Source: Vreelandella neptunia (lineage in GTDB: Bacteria > Pseudomonadota > Gammaproteobacteria > Pseudomonadales > Halomonadaceae). From it: DNA of 64,000 nucleotides. The first letter of the stretch is position 1, and the number at the start of each line of letters is the position of its first letter. This document shows, one piece after another, positions 18,171 to 27,181 of the stretch. Below the pieces are notes generated by a model. That model made no database searches and was not told the origin of the DNA. It saw only the letters and a list, made by a program, of their open reading frames with translations. A program made the translations under genes and the position numbers. Where the stretch lies: the NCBI RefSeq assembly GCF_000712975.1, contig NZ_JHQL01000001.1, positions 724,625 through 788,624 on the forward strand. Direction: 5' to 3'.

Positions 18171-18326
18171 TTTATATTCCTATCAATGAGCCAAATAAGC
18201 TCGTTTAATGTACTTCCACCTTACTCGGCGGCGTTCTTTACATACTGAAATCGCGAAGCGTTTTCAAGTATGAACACGAATCATAGGTACTTCGCCATAC
18301 TAAGTGATTGTGCTTTAACGCGCATC

Positions 18327-18362
18327 TTCCTATCTGTGAGCTTTTTCCTATCCGTGAGCTTT
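18327..18362. repeat. 18-bp tandem duplication upstream of gltX
   Basis: TTCCTATCTGTGAGCTTT (18327-18344) is followed directly by TTCCTATCCGTGAGCTTT (18345-18362), differing at one base. It lies in the roughly 300-base spacer between the XRE gene and gltX. A TATAAT at 18434-18439 may be the gltX -10, but its -35 is not clear. Confidence 0.85.
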
Positions 18363-18472
18363 CAGCTTTCGATCAGACGCTTTTAAGTCAAACTCGTTCC
18401 CTGCAAGATACTGTTGGTTGCACTAAGGGTGCGTATAATGCCGTGACGCTTTATTGCCAAAAGGACATCTTG

Positions 18473-19951
18473 ATGACCGTACGTACTCGTATCGCGCCTT
18501 CTCCGACGGGTGACCCGCATGTAGGAACTGCCTATATTGCGCTATTTAATCTCTGTTTTGCGCGCCAACATGGCGGCCAGTTCATTCTGCGTATTGAAGA
18601 CACCGATCGGGTTCGCTCTACCGCTGAATCAGAACAGATGATTTTAGATTCTTTACGTTGGCTTGGCCTAGAGTGGGATGAAGGCCCTGATGTGGGTGGC
18701 CCGCATGGTCCGTATCGGCAAAGCGAGCGTGGTGATATCTACGCTCAGTACGCTCAGCAGCTTATGGATTCAGGGCATGCCTTTAAGTGTTACCGCACCA
18801 GTGAAGAGTTGGATGAACTGAGAGAAGCGCGCAAAGCGGCCGGTATGCACTTGGCCTTGAAGCCAGTTGACCTAGCGTTGGCCCCAGATGAGCAAGCTCG
18901 TCGTGAGCAGGAAGGCTGGCCTTATGTCGTTCGTATGAAGGTGCCGAGTACAGGCGTTTGTGTGGTGAACGATATGTTGCGCGGCACAATCGAAGTTGAA
19001 TGGGCGCAAGTTGATGCTCAAATTCTGCTGAAGTCAGATGGCATGCCTACCTATCACTTGGCCAACGTGGTTGATGATCACTTGATGAACATTACCCATG
19101 TGTTGCGCGGCGAAGAGTGGATTAACTCAGCGCCGAAGCATCAGCTGCTTTATGAATACTTCGGTTGGGATATGCCGCAGCTGTGCCACATGCCGCTTCT
19201 GCGTAATCCTGATAAGTCTAAGCTTTCCAAGCGGAAAAACCCGACGTCGATTAACTACTATCGTCGGATGGGCTTTTTGCCTCAGGCCGTCACCAATTAT
19301 TTGGGCCGCATGGGCTGGTCGATGCCGGATGAGCGCGAGAAATTTAGCCTGTCAGAGATGATGGCTGAGTTTGATGTTCAACGGGTATCGTTGGGTGGGC
19401 CGGTATTTGATCTTGAAAAGCTGACGTGGTTGAACGGCGTCTATATTCGTGAAGATTTAGATGACGACGCGCTGCTTCGTGCACTTCGCGAGTGGGCATT
19501 CAATGAGGAGTATGTGAAGCAAATATTGCCTCAGGTACGCCCTCGTGTGGAAACGCTTTCCCAAGTGATTCCGCTAGCTGGGCACTTTTTCTCTGGCCTG
19601 CCTGCGCTAACGGAAGACGACTTTGATAGCGTGAAGCTTGAAAAAGAAGAACTCGTCAAATTACTGCAGTTCTTAGTGTGGCGCTTTGAAGCGGTGCCTG
19701 CTTGGCATAAAGAGGCGTTATTGGCTGAGGTCAAAGTGCTGGCTGAGCATTTTGATATTAAAATGAAGGGCTTCCTTGCCCCTGTCTTTATTGCTATTAC
19801 AGGCAGTACGTCAAGCACGTCGGTAATGGATGCCATGGCGATCTTGGGGTCAGACGTAACACGAGCACGGCTGCGCAGTGCGATTGAGGTATTGGGTGGC
19901 GTTTCCAAGAAGCAGGCCAAGCGCTTCGAAAAAGAGTTTCGTGAGCTGTAG
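18473..19951 (+). CDS. gltX: Glutamate--tRNA ligase
   Basis: This class I aminoacyl-tRNA synthetase charges tRNA-Glu. From the ATG at 18473, preceded by AAAAGGA, it is 492 residues, which fits GltX; the open frame upstream to 18308 is not family-like. The HIGH-type motif is [13 protein letters not shown] near the N-terminus, and the KMSKS-type loop is [10 protein letters not shown] at about 250. The C-terminal anticodon-binding helices end in [14 protein letters not shown] sequence (actual [11 protein letters not shown]). Its own substrate, tRNA-Glu, is encoded about 320 bases downstream behind a separate promoter. Confidence 0.97.
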   Translation: MTVRTRIAPSPTGDPHVGTAYIALFNLCFARQHGGQFILRIEDTDRVRSTAESEQMILDSLRWLGLEWDEGPDVGGPHGPYRQSERGDIYAQYAQQLMDSGHAFKCYRTSEELDELREARKAAGMHLALKPVDLALAPDEQARREQEGWPYVVRMKVPSTGVCVVNDMLRGTIEVEWAQVDAQILLKSDGMPTYHLANVVDDHLMNITHVLRGEEWINSAPKHQLLYEYFGWDMPQLCHMPLLRNPDKSKLSKRKNPTSINYYRRMGFLPQAVTNYLGRMGWSMPDEREKFSLSEMMAEFDVQRVSLGGPVFDLEKLTWLNGVYIREDLDDDALLRALREWAFNEEYVKQILPQVRPRVETLSQVIPLAGHFFSGLPALTEDDFDSVKLEKEELVKLLQFLVWRFEAVPAWHKEALLAEVKVLAEHFDIKMKGFLAPVFIAITGSTSSTSVMDAMAILGSDVTRARLRSAIEVLGGVSKKQAKRFEKEFREL

Positions 19952-20064
19952 ACGGTAACGCGAGATGCGGATGGTAACGACAGGGATAGTGAGAGCATAA
20001 GAAATAAAGAAGGTGCGATCTGCATGTTACTGCTATGTTTTTGCACCGCTGGTATCGAATAGGC

Positions 20065-20093
20065 TTGACGAAGGCGGGCGTAATCAGTATTAT
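20065..20093 (+). promoter_or_regulatory. Sigma-70 promoter of the tRNA operon
   Basis: TTGACG (20065-20070), a 17-base spacer and TATTAT (20088-20093) form a near-consensus promoter just upstream of tRNA-Ala. The following ACGCTCCG is GC-rich, as in stringently controlled stable-RNA promoters. Confidence 0.85.
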
Positions 20094-20115
20094 ACGCTCC
20101 GTCTTCAAGACATGT

Positions 20116-20191
20116 GGGGCCTTAGCTCAGCTGGGAGAGCGCAACACTGGCAGTGTTGAGGTCAGCGGTTCGATCCCGCTAGGCTCCACCA
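20116..20191 (+). tRNA. tRNA-Ala (anticodon GGC)
   Basis: The cloverleaf is complete. The acceptor stem is GGGGCCT with AGGCTCC, the D-stem GCTC/GAGC, and the anticodon stem CAACA/TGTTG with loop CTGGCAG (anticodon GGC at 20149-20151). The T-arm is AGCGG-TTCGATC-CCGCT, and the CCA end is encoded. Confidence 0.97.
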
Positions 20192-20274
20192 ATATTGAAA
20201 ACTCCGATTGTCAGTCCTTATGAAGAGATTTTCTATATAGCGTCTAAAGGCCGTATTGTTATTAGGTTAATAAC

Positions 20275-20350
20275 GTCCCATTCGTCTAGTGGTCTAGGAC
20301 ACCGCCCTTTCACGGCGGTAACAGGGGTTCGAACCCCCTATGGGACGCCA
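20275..20350 (+). tRNA. tRNA-Glu (anticodon TTC)
   Basis: The acceptor stem is GTCCCAT with ATGGGAC. The anticodon stem CCGCC/GGCGG has loop CTTTCAC (anticodon TTC at 20309-20311). The T-arm is AGGGG-TTCGAAC-CCCCT, and CCA is encoded. It lies 83 bases after tRNA-Ala and probably shares its promoter. Confidence 0.97.
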
Positions 20351-20527
20351 CCTCCTACTTCCCTCGTTATTTTTTTCAAATCTGCTTTTAGAAAAAAATT
20401 CTTAAAATACGCATTTTAATTAAAGGCAATGGCGCAGCCCATCTGTCGGTTTTTGCGTTCCTATCGCTAACGTCGCTACCTGAAATCGCGTCTATTTCGA
20501 TCGTTTTTTGATGATTTTGTGCTTGAC

Positions 20528-20735
20528 TTGTCCACTTTTGCAGGTTTGTGAAAGGGGTTGTGCACAACCTCGTATTATCACTTCAAAAAATCAGTGATTT
20601 AGCATAAACCATTTTAAATCAACAAGTTATGTTAGGTTAAAAAATGACCAATTTAAGGCTAGGTCACTGTTCATGGCGATTGTGGGACGTTTTGTAGTGG
20701 TTGTGAACAGGGTTATCCACAGATAGTGTGGAAAA
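20528..20735. other. Cluster of DnaA-box-like sequences in a 420-bp gene-free region
   Basis: Within 20351-20770 there is no recognised gene. TTATCCACA at 20713-20721 is a perfect DnaA box and TTTTCCACA (minus strand, 20727-20735) fits TTWTNCACA. TTGTGCACA (20558-20566) and TTGTCCACT (20528-20536) are near matches. An AT-rich part (GATCGTTTTTTGATGATTTT near 20499-20518) lies on the left. The arrangement resembles a replication origin or a DnaA-titration site. No dnaA, gidA or rpmH is nearby, so the role is open. Confidence 0.4.
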
Positions 20736-20770
20736 CCCTTTTCAAGATCGAGGAGTTTAAATGTCAAGCG

Positions 20771-21652
20771 TTATTCTGGCTTTTGTAGGCGCTTTAATAG
20801 CGACGAAGTGTCCCAACGGCCGCCATCCATGCGTTGTACATCTGCATAAAATTGATCAACAAGGGCGGTAACAGGCAGCGTGGCATTCAATCGGCGAGCT
20901 TGTTCTAAACATATCCCTAAATCTTTACGCATCCAGTCCACAGCGAAACCATGATTGTACTCGTTGGCAATCATTGTTTTGTGGCGGTTTTCCATTTGCC
21001 ATGAACCGGCAGCACCCTTAGAAACCACATCGATTACTTGTTGCTGATCAAGACCTGCTTGTTCGGCGAAGTGCAAGCCTTCAGCAAGCCCCTGCACCAA
21101 GCCAGCAATGCAGATTTGGTTGACCATCTTGGTCAGTTGGCCGCTGCTGGCACTGCCCATCAGTGTGACGGCGCGAGCATAGTGGTTGAGAATCGGCTGC
21201 ACGGCATCAAAATGTGCTTGCTCGCCACCGCACATAATTGTCAGGGCGCCATTTTCAGCCCCTTGCTGTCCGCCGGACACAGGAGCGTCTAAAAAGCCAA
21301 CGCCTTGTTCACGGCAGGCGGTATCTAGTTCTAGGGCTAGGTCTGCAGAAGCAGTGGTGTGGTCGATGAGGAAGGAGCCGGTTGTCATGCTGCTCAAAAC
21401 GCCGTCGATGCCGGTCGTTACTTGCCTGACGTCATCGTCATTCCCAACGCATACCAATACAAGGTCGGCGCCTTCGGCGGCTTCTCTAGGGGTGGCGTGG
21501 GCGGTGCCGCCATGCTCTTTTGCCCAGGCATCGGCTTTGCTGCTGGTGCGGTTGTAAACACGCGTTGTTAAGCCTTGTTGGGCGAGGTGGCCTGCCATGG
21601 GGTAGCCCATAACGCCGAGGCCAATAAAGGCAACCGTGGTGATTGTTCGCAT
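20771..21652 (-). CDS. NAD(P)-dependent beta-hydroxyacid dehydrogenase (3-hydroxyisobutyrate dehydrogenase/GarR family)
   Basis: From the ATG at 21652 (AAGGTG upstream) the protein is 293 residues. The N-terminal Rossmann motif is IGLGVMGYPMAGHL. The substrate-binding segment DAPVSGGQQGAENGALTIMCGG lies near 120, and the catalytic lysine is in SGQLTKMVNQICIAG (about 170). These are the family hallmarks shared by tartronate semialdehyde reductase, 3-hydroxyisobutyrate dehydrogenase and glyoxylate/succinic semialdehyde reductases. The neighbours do not decide the substrate: gltA lies upstream behind a terminator. The longer frame to 21682 lacks family similarity. Confidence 0.88.
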   Translation of the reverse strand: MRTITTVAFIGLGVMGYPMAGHLAQQGLTTRVYNRTSSKADAWAKEHGGTAHATPREAAEGADLVLVCVGNDDDVRQVTTGIDGVLSSMTTGSFLIDHTTASADLALELDTACREQGVGFLDAPVSGGQQGAENGALTIMCGGEQAHFDAVQPILNHYARAVTLMGSASSGQLTKMVNQICIAGLVQGLAEGLHFAEQAGLDQQQVIDVVSKGAAGSWQMENRHKTMIANEYNHGFAVDWMRKDLGICLEQARRLNATLPVTALVDQFYADVQRMDGGRWDTSSLLKRLQKPE

Positions 21653-21705
21653 AGAGCACCTTGTTAGTGAAGGGTGTAACAAAGAAAAGTGGATTTACGA
21701 TAAGC

Positions 21706-21732
21706 AAAAGGCCACCCATGGGGTGGCCTTTT
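21706..21732 (-). terminator. Terminator of gltA
   Basis: A 12-bp perfect stem (AAAAGGCCACCC with GGGTGGCCTTTT) with a three-base loop lies 35 bases past the gltA stop. Read on the minus strand it ends in a T-run. Confidence 0.9.
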
Positions 21733-21766
21733 ATTATCCTAGTGACGCTGCGTTGTTATTGCAGCG

Positions 21767-23053
21767 TTATTTTTTAGGATAGTCGCGCATATCGTGGCCG
21801 ATATACAGCTGGCGCGGACGGCCGATTTTATAGCTTTCGCTAAGCATTTCATGCCAGTGAGAGATCCAGCCGATGGTGCGAGATACCGCGAAAATCACGG
21901 TAAACATGTTGGTCGGAATGCCCATGGCTTTAAGGATGATGCCAGAGTAGAAATCGACGTTTGGATACAGCTTGCGCTCGATGAAGTACTCATCTTCCAG
22001 GGCGATTTGCTCAAGGCGCTTGGCGATTTTGAGCTGCGGATCGTCGGCTAGGCCAAGCTCGGCTAGTACTTCGTCGCAGGTCTCTTTCATTACTTTGGCG
22101 CGCGGGTCAAAGTTGCGATACACGCGGTGGCCAAAGCCCATTAGCTTGAAGGGGTCGTCTTTATCTTTTGCCTTATCGACAAAGCGCTGAATATTCTCTT
22201 CTGAGTCATCGCCAATTTCGTCCAGCATGTTTAGTACGGCTTCATTCGCGCCGCCATGTGCTGGGCCCCACAACGCTGCAATACCTGCGCTGATACATGC
22301 AAAGGGGTTAGCGCCGGTTGAGCCTGCTAGACGTACGGTAGAGGTAGAGGCGTTTTGCTCATGGTCCGCATGAAGCATAAAAATGCGGTCCATAGCTTTC
22401 GCGTATACCGGATTGATTTTGTACTCTTCGCACGGGTTGCTGAACATCATGTAGAGGAAGTTCTCTGCATAACTCAGGTCGTTGCGCGGGTAGTTGAAGG
22501 GCTGGCCAACGTTATATTTATGCGACATTGCCGCCAGGGTAGGCATTTTTGCAATGAGGCGAATAGCGCTGATCACACGATCTTCTTCTTGGGTGATGTC
22601 CATGTGGTCGTGATAGAAGGCAGCTAAGCCACCAACAACACCGCACAAGATAGACATTGGGTGCGCATCGCGGCGGAACCCTTTGAAGAAGTTGTTGATT
22701 TGGTCGTGAACCATGGTGTGATTACGAATGCGTGATTCAAAATCAGCGTACTGTTCATCGTTGGGCAATTCGCCGAACAGCAGGGTGTAACAAACTTCTA
22801 CAAAATTGGACTCTTTAGCGAGCTGATCAATAGGGTAGCCACGGTGTAGCAGTATCCCTTTTCCGCCATCGATATACGTAATGGCTGATTGGCAAGAAGA
22901 AGTGGCCATGAAGCCGGGGTCGTAGGTAAACAGGCCTTCGGCACCCAGGCTGCGTACGTCGATGACGTCGGGGCCAAGTGTGCCGGAATACATGGGTAGT
23001 TCGATCGATTTTTCTAGACCGTCTACCGTCAATGTTGCTTTCCTGTCAGCCAT
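21767..23053 (-). CDS. gltA: Citrate synthase (type II)
   Basis: This enzyme condenses acetyl-CoA and oxaloacetate to citrate, the entry step of the TCA cycle. From the ATG at 23053, with a strong AAGGAGG 6 bases upstream, it is 428 residues, the length of the hexameric NADH-sensitive type. The catalytic histidines lie in [11 protein letters not shown] and [18 protein letters not shown], and the catalytic Asp in [19 protein letters not shown]. The longer frame to 23116 lacks family similarity. It is divergent from sdhCDAB and has its own promoter at 23129-23156. Confidence 0.97.
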   Translation of the reverse strand: MADRKATLTVDGLEKSIELPMYSGTLGPDVIDVRSLGAEGLFTYDPGFMATSSCQSAITYIDGGKGILLHRGYPIDQLAKESNFVEVCYTLLFGELPNDEQYADFESRIRNHTMVHDQINNFFKGFRRDAHPMSILCGVVGGLAAFYHDHMDITQEEDRVISAIRLIAKMPTLAAMSHKYNVGQPFNYPRNDLSYAENFLYMMFSNPCEEYKINPVYAKAMDRIFMLHADHEQNASTSTVRLAGSTGANPFACISAGIAALWGPAHGGANEAVLNMLDEIGDDSEENIQRFVDKAKDKDDPFKLMGFGHRVYRNFDPRAKVMKETCDEVLAELGLADDPQLKIAKRLEQIALEDEYFIERKLYPNVDFYSGIILKAMGIPTNMFTVIFAVSRTIGWISHWHEMLSESYKIGRPRQLYIGHDMRDYPKK

Positions 23054-23128
23054 GCTGGCCTCCTTTCGAATTCGGTTTGGGACGTAAGGTCGTTGTTTCG
23101 CATACCGCGCCGGCAAAAAGGCTCGCCC

Positions 23129-23156
23129 ACTATAGAAGTGTGCGCCATTTTGTCAA
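23129..23156 (-). promoter_or_regulatory. gltA promoter
   Basis: On the minus strand TTGACA (23156-23151), a 16-base spacer and TATAGT (23134-23129) form a near-consensus sigma-70 promoter. The expected transcript start is about 65-70 bases before the gltA ATG. Confidence 0.75.
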
Positions 23157-23381
23157 TTAGCCTAAACGCTAGGTATCCTTGTACAAATATTGTTGTTGTG
23201 GATAGTTTTTGTATATGATGAAAAAGGAGTTCATAGTAACGAAGTGTCAGGGGATTGGCGACACGTCAACAGGCTTATCAAATCCTCAATCTACTGTCAC
23301 TATAACCATGCTGCATCGCAAAATCGACTCGGGTTGGCTGCATTTTTCTTGCACCATAGTCGAGTTAAGCCTGAGTTCGGT

Positions 23382-23410
23382 TTGTCAGCAGGGGCGAAGG
23401 TTCTTATAAT
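23382..23410 (+). promoter_or_regulatory. sdhCDAB promoter
   Basis: TTGTCA (23382-23387), a 17-base spacer and a perfect TATAAT (23405-23410) form a strong sigma-70 promoter. Transcription would begin near 23417, giving a leader of about 125 bases before sdhC. Confidence 0.8.
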
Positions 23411-23416
23411 CCACGG

Positions 23417-23541
23417 CGCGCGACCGGCAGGTAGGTGGTCGTGCCCGACTTGGCAACGGCCGAGCCCCTTCCAGCAACCACTGCCCGCTCGGGCCATGCC
23501 CGACCTGTCGCAGAGCGGGCCAAGAGAGTGTGTATAACGCC
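23417..23541 (+). promoter_or_regulatory. GC-rich structured leader of the sdh operon
   Basis: Several stems can form: CGACC with GGTCG (about 23420-23441), and a nested hairpin with outer arms GCCCGCT/AGCGGGC and an inner CGGGC-CAT-GCCCG (about 23487-23521). The base composition is visibly more GC-rich than the flanks. Direct structural or regulatory evidence is absent. Confidence 0.45.
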
Positions 23542-23919
23542 GTGAATAGTAAACGACCCGTAAACCTAGACCTTACTACGATACATTTCCCACTACCGGC
23601 GCTAACGTCGATTACACACCGTATTACGGGTGTCATCCTCTTCGTTGGCCTGATTTTCGCTTTTTGGGCGCTGGGTAAATCGCTATCGTCTCCTGCTGGC
23701 TTTGATAGTGTCAGCAACGCACTGGCCACTAACTTCCTAGCCAAACTCATTGCTTGGGGTTTGTTATCGGCATTGGCATTCCATTTTGTGGCAGGTGTTA
23801 AACACTTGCTAATGGATGCTGATATCGGTGTGACCCTTGAAGGTGGTGTGAAAAAAGCACAGATCACAGTTGTGGTCAGCGCCGTTCTGATTATTTTGGC
23901 AGGAGTTTGGGTATGGTAA
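23542..23919 (+). CDS. sdhC: Succinate dehydrogenase cytochrome b556 subunit
   Basis: This membrane anchor of complex II helps bind haem b and ubiquinone. From the GTG at 23542 (MNSKRPVNLDLTTIHFPLPA, the usual SdhC N-terminus) it is 125 residues with three transmembrane helices (about 28-50, 65-85, 103-124). The ligand region SITHRITGVILFVGL holds the conserved Ser and Arg of the quinone site, and the haem-ligand His is probably in FHFVAGVKHLLMD. A GTG at 23530 is an alternative, but has no family support. It is the first gene of sdhCDAB and overlaps sdhD by 7 bases. Confidence 0.93.
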   Translation: MNSKRPVNLDLTTIHFPLPALTSITHRITGVILFVGLIFAFWALGKSLSSPAGFDSVSNALATNFLAKLIAWGLLSALAFHFVAGVKHLLMDADIGVTLEGGVKKAQITVVVSAVLIILAGVWVW

Positions 23920-24260
23920 CCAACATCACAAGTTTTGGCCGTAGCGGGTTATCCGATTGGCTGATGCAGCGCGTTTCAGCGGTAATTCTGGCTTTATATA
24001 CCATTTTTATCGTTGCTTACCTGCTGTTCAATCCTAATTTGGATTATTACGCCTGGAGCGGATTGTTCGAGCAAACATGGATGCGTATTTTTTCGCTGCT
24101 AGCGTTTGTTTCCATTGCAGCGCACGCCTGGATCGGTTTGTGGACGGTCACCACCGATTACCTCAAGTCCACTCGCCAGCGCGTAGGTGCCCAGACCCTG
24201 ATTATTCTGGCCATCTTCGTGTACCTGGTATGGGGCATTCAAATTCTGTGGGGAGCTTGA
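23913..24260 (+). CDS. sdhD: Succinate dehydrogenase membrane anchor subunit
   Basis: From the ATG at 23913, after AGGAG at 23901-23905, the protein is 115 residues with three transmembrane helices. SGLSDWLMQRVSAVILALY and AAHAWIGLWTVTTDYLK contain the conserved Arg, the haem-ligand His and the Asp-Tyr motif of SdhD. Translation is coupled to sdhC by overlap, and sdhA starts 3 bases after the stop. Confidence 0.93.
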   Translation: MVTNITSFGRSGLSDWLMQRVSAVILALYTIFIVAYLLFNPNLDYYAWSGLFEQTWMRIFSLLAFVSIAAHAWIGLWTVTTDYLKSTRQRVGAQTLIILAIFVYLVWGIQILWGA

Positions 24261-24263
24261 TAC

Positions 24264-26036
24264 ATGTCTAACCTTCGTAGCTTGACGTTTGATGCCATTA
24301 TCATCGGTGGCGGTGGCTCTGGCTTGCGTGCCGCTCTTGAACTGGCTAAGTCCGGTAAAAAGACAGCAGTACTGTCCAAAGTGTTCCCGACGCGCTCTCA
24401 CACGGTTTCTGCTCAAGGTGGCATCACTTGCGCAATCGCCTCTTCAGATCCGAATGATGATTGGCGTTGGCACATGTATGACACCGTTAAAGGCGGCGAC
24501 TATATCGCTGACCAGGATGCGGCTGAATACATGTGTTCAGAAGGCCCGAAGGCAGTCTTTGAGCTTGAGCACATGGGGTTGCCGTTCTCACGTTTCGATA
24601 ATGGCCGTATTTATCAGCGTCCGTTTGGTGGGCAGTCGAAAAACTTCGGCGAAGGCGGTCAAGCGGCTCGTACTTGCGCAGCCGCAGACCGTACAGGCCA
24701 CGCATTGCTACACACGCTTTACCAAAACAACCTCAAGAACAACACCACATTCTTAAATGAGTGGTATGCGGTTGATTTGGTGAAAAACAGCAACGGTGAC
24801 GTAGTGGGCTGTATCGCTATGTGCATCGAGACAGGCGAAGTCGTCCACGTTAAATCGAAAGCCACGGTGCTAGCCACTGGTGGTGCCGGCCGTATTTATG
24901 CTTCTACGACTAATGCCTTGATCAATACGGGTGACGGTATTGGCATGGCATTACGTGCTGGCTTCCCGATGCAGGATATGGAAATGTGGCAGTTCCACCC
25001 GACCGGTATCTACGGTGCGGGTACCCTGGTAACTGAAGGTTGCCGTGGTGAAGGTGGTTACCTGATCAATAAAGACGGTGAGCGCTTTATGGAGCGTTAT
25101 GCGCCGAACGCCAAAGACTTGGCCGGCCGTGACGTTGTTGCACGCTCTATGGTCATGGAAATTCTTGAAGGCCGAGGCTGTGGCGAGAAGGGTGATCACG
25201 TCTTCTTGAAGCTTGACCATCTGGGCGAAGAGGTGCTTGGTAAGCGTCTGCCGGGTATCGTTGAACTGTCGAAAACGTTCGCTCACGTCGATCCTGCCAA
25301 AGACCCGATTCCTGTCGTGCCTACTTGCCACTACATGATGGGTGGTATTCCGACCAATATTCATGGCCAGGCAATTACCCAGGACGAAAGCGGCAACGAT
25401 CATATCATTAACGGTCTGTTCGCTTGTGGTGAAGCGGCGTGTGTATCGGTTCACGGTGCCAACCGCTTGGGTGGTAACTCTCTGCTAGACTTGGTGGTAT
25501 TCGGTCGTGCGGCGGGTATGTTTATTGAAGGCGCGCTTAACGAAGGTATTGAATACCTAGATGCTTCTGAGTCTGATATTGAGTCAGCGATGAAGCGTAT
25601 TACGCGCTGGAATGAGTCAGAAGGTGGCGAAAGCATTCCTGAGCTTAAAGCAGAGCTTCAAGACATCATGCAGACCTCTTTTGGTGTATTCCGAGAAGAG
25701 AAAAACATGCAGGAAGGTGTCAAAAAGCTAGCGGATCTGCGCAGCCGTATTGCCAATGCCCACCTGCCGGACAAGTCCAATGCTTTCAACACGGCGCGTG
25801 TTGAAGCGTTAGAGCTTGATAACCTCATGGAAGTGGCAGAAGCAACGGCGATTGCTGCCCTTGAGCGTAATGAAAGCCGCGGCGCGCATTCGCGCTACGA
25901 CTATCCTGACCGTGATGATGTCAACTGGCTGAAGCACTCGCTCTACTTCCCGGCCACGAAAGAGCTGAAGAAGCGCGACGTCAACTTCAAGCCTAAAACT
26001 GTTGATACGTTCGAGCCTAAGGTTCGCACCTACTAA
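24264..26036 (+). CDS. sdhA: Succinate dehydrogenase flavoprotein subunit
   Basis: This catalytic subunit oxidises succinate to fumarate. It is 590 residues, full length. The FAD Rossmann motif is [14 protein letters not shown], the covalent FAD attachment His is H46 in SHTVSAQGG, and the active-site region [10 protein letters not shown] plus the Arg in [16 protein letters not shown] are intact. It sits in sdhCDAB with short spacers. Confidence 0.98.
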   Translation: MSNLRSLTFDAIIIGGGGSGLRAALELAKSGKKTAVLSKVFPTRSHTVSAQGGITCAIASSDPNDDWRWHMYDTVKGGDYIADQDAAEYMCSEGPKAVFELEHMGLPFSRFDNGRIYQRPFGGQSKNFGEGGQAARTCAAADRTGHALLHTLYQNNLKNNTTFLNEWYAVDLVKNSNGDVVGCIAMCIETGEVVHVKSKATVLATGGAGRIYASTTNALINTGDGIGMALRAGFPMQDMEMWQFHPTGIYGAGTLVTEGCRGEGGYLINKDGERFMERYAPNAKDLAGRDVVARSMVMEILEGRGCGEKGDHVFLKLDHLGEEVLGKRLPGIVELSKTFAHVDPAKDPIPVVPTCHYMMGGIPTNIHGQAITQDESGNDHIINGLFACGEAACVSVHGANRLGGNSLLDLVVFGRAAGMFIEGALNEGIEYLDASESDIESAMKRITRWNESEGGESIPELKAELQDIMQTSFGVFREEKNMQEGVKKLADLRSRIANAHLPDKSNAFNTARVEALELDNLMEVAEATAIAALERNESRGAHSRYDYPDRDDVNWLKHSLYFPATKELKKRDVNFKPKTVDTFEPKVRTY

Positions 26037-26063
26037 TCTCTGCACTGATGAGAGGGAGTCACC

Positions 26064-26774
26064 ATGTCTAACCTTCAGGTATCCGTATATCGCTACAATC
26101 CGGAAACCGACTCCGCGCCCTATATGCAGGAGTTCCAGGTCGATACGAAAGGCCGCGATTTGATGGTGCTAGATGTCCTGCACCTGATGAAAGTGCAGGA
26201 TAGCGGGCTTGCTTTCCGTCGCAGCTGCCGCGAAGGTGTGTGCGGTTCCGACGGTATGAATATGAATGGTAAGAACGGTTTGGCGTGTATTACGCCGCTG
26301 TCAGACGTCGTTAAAGGCAATAAGCTGACCTTGCGCCCGCTGCCTGGTTTGCCGGTTATCCGCGATATGGTCGTTGATATGGGGCTATTCTATAAGCAGT
26401 ACGAGCGTATTCAGCCGTACCTGCAAAATGATACCCCAGCACCAGCGATTGAGCGTCTGCAATCGCCAGAAGAGCGCGACAAGCTAGATGGTCTGTACGA
26501 ATGTATCCTGTGTGCATGCTGTTCTACGTCTTGCCCATCTTTCTGGTGGAATCCGGATAAATTTGTTGGTCCGGCTGGTTTGCTCCAGTCATACCGCTTC
26601 CTTGCAGATACGCGCGACACGGCTACCCGTGAACGTCTTACAAGCTTGGAAGATCCGTTCTCTGTTTTCCGCTGCCGCGGGATCATGAATTGCGTTGCGG
26701 TATGTCCAAAAGGGCTAAATCCGACCCGCGCAATTGGTAAAATTCGTGAAATGTTGCTGGCCGATGCGACGTAA
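26064..26774 (+). CDS. sdhB: Succinate dehydrogenase iron-sulfur subunit
   Basis: This electron-transfer subunit has 236 residues. The [2Fe-2S] ligands are in CREGVCGSDGMNMNGKNGLAC. The [4Fe-4S] and [3Fe-4S] ligands lie in CILCACCSTSCPSFWW and CRGIMNCVAVCPKGLNP. AGAGGGAG precedes the ATG. It is the last gene of the operon; a gene-free stretch with a terminator follows. Confidence 0.98.
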   Translation: MSNLQVSVYRYNPETDSAPYMQEFQVDTKGRDLMVLDVLHLMKVQDSGLAFRRSCREGVCGSDGMNMNGKNGLACITPLSDVVKGNKLTLRPLPGLPVIRDMVVDMGLFYKQYERIQPYLQNDTPAPAIERLQSPEERDKLDGLYECILCACCSTSCPSFWWNPDKFVGPAGLLQSYRFLADTRDTATRERLTSLEDPFSVFRCRGIMNCVAVCPKGLNPTRAIGKIREMLLADAT

Positions 26775-27181
26775 ACGCCTAATCCTATGAAAAAAATGCG
26801 AGCGCCGCGTAAGTTGCTGCATAAAGCTACTTAAATCGTGGCGCTTCGCTTGTTATCATAGGGAGGTTTGGTGGTGCGGCGACGCGTCGCACTACCTTAT
26901 CAGCCAAGTTTAAAAGCCGGTGCCGCAAGTACCGGCTTTTGAGCATGAACTGATTGAGTATGACCAAATAAAGAAACGCGTCGTGCAGTAAATGCTAAGC
27001 GATATTAGTTCGTAATGAAATTCGTAGCGTAGTTCGTTACGAAAATGCAGTATGAACAGGGCTTCCGGCCTACGGTCGGCGCCGCCGGCAAATGTCCCGC
27101 CCCGCCGGCAGGGCAATAGCGATGTCGTTGCGCGATTGCAGCGATACCGATACCACCCCATCAGTGCAGGGTGACCGAGAG
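26775..27181 (+). promoter_or_regulatory. Gene-free region between sdhB and sucA with several hairpins
   Basis: AGCGCC/GGCGCT arms flank about 26800-26850. The 12-bp perfect palindrome GCGACGCGTCGC lies near 26879-26890, and the terminator hairpin is at 26912-26940. After it come TTCGTAA/TTACGAA arms (about 27019-27044). The last 110 bases before sucA are GC-rich, with CCGGCC-TAC-GGTCGG and paired GCCGGC repeats. Pseudomonas sucA genes are known to carry structured 5' RNA motifs; whether this is related is untested. I see no clear promoter. Confidence 0.4.
26912..26940 (+). terminator. Terminator of the sdh operon
   Basis: AAAAGCCGGT (26912-26921) and ACCGGCTTTT (26931-26940) form a 10-bp stem ending in T residues, 138 bases past sdhB. 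It suggests sucA is transcribed from its own promoter, at least in part. Confidence 0.8.

Noticed and set aside
23209..23409. 66-codon ORF between gltA and sdhC (start MYMMKKEF)
   Set aside because: It has no plausible ribosome site in front of its first ATGs, its codon pattern is unlike its neighbours, and it runs into the sdh promoter. Better explained as spacer.
26775..27181. Possible small gene in the sdhB-sucA spacer
   Set aside because: Only short frames without Shine-Dalgarno sequences exist; the stretch is better described by its hairpins.
27092..27181. sucA start at 27092
   Set aside because: The extra 30 residues are Arg-rich and unlike SucA; the GC-rich leader occupies this stretch. 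The start at 27182 gives the family length.
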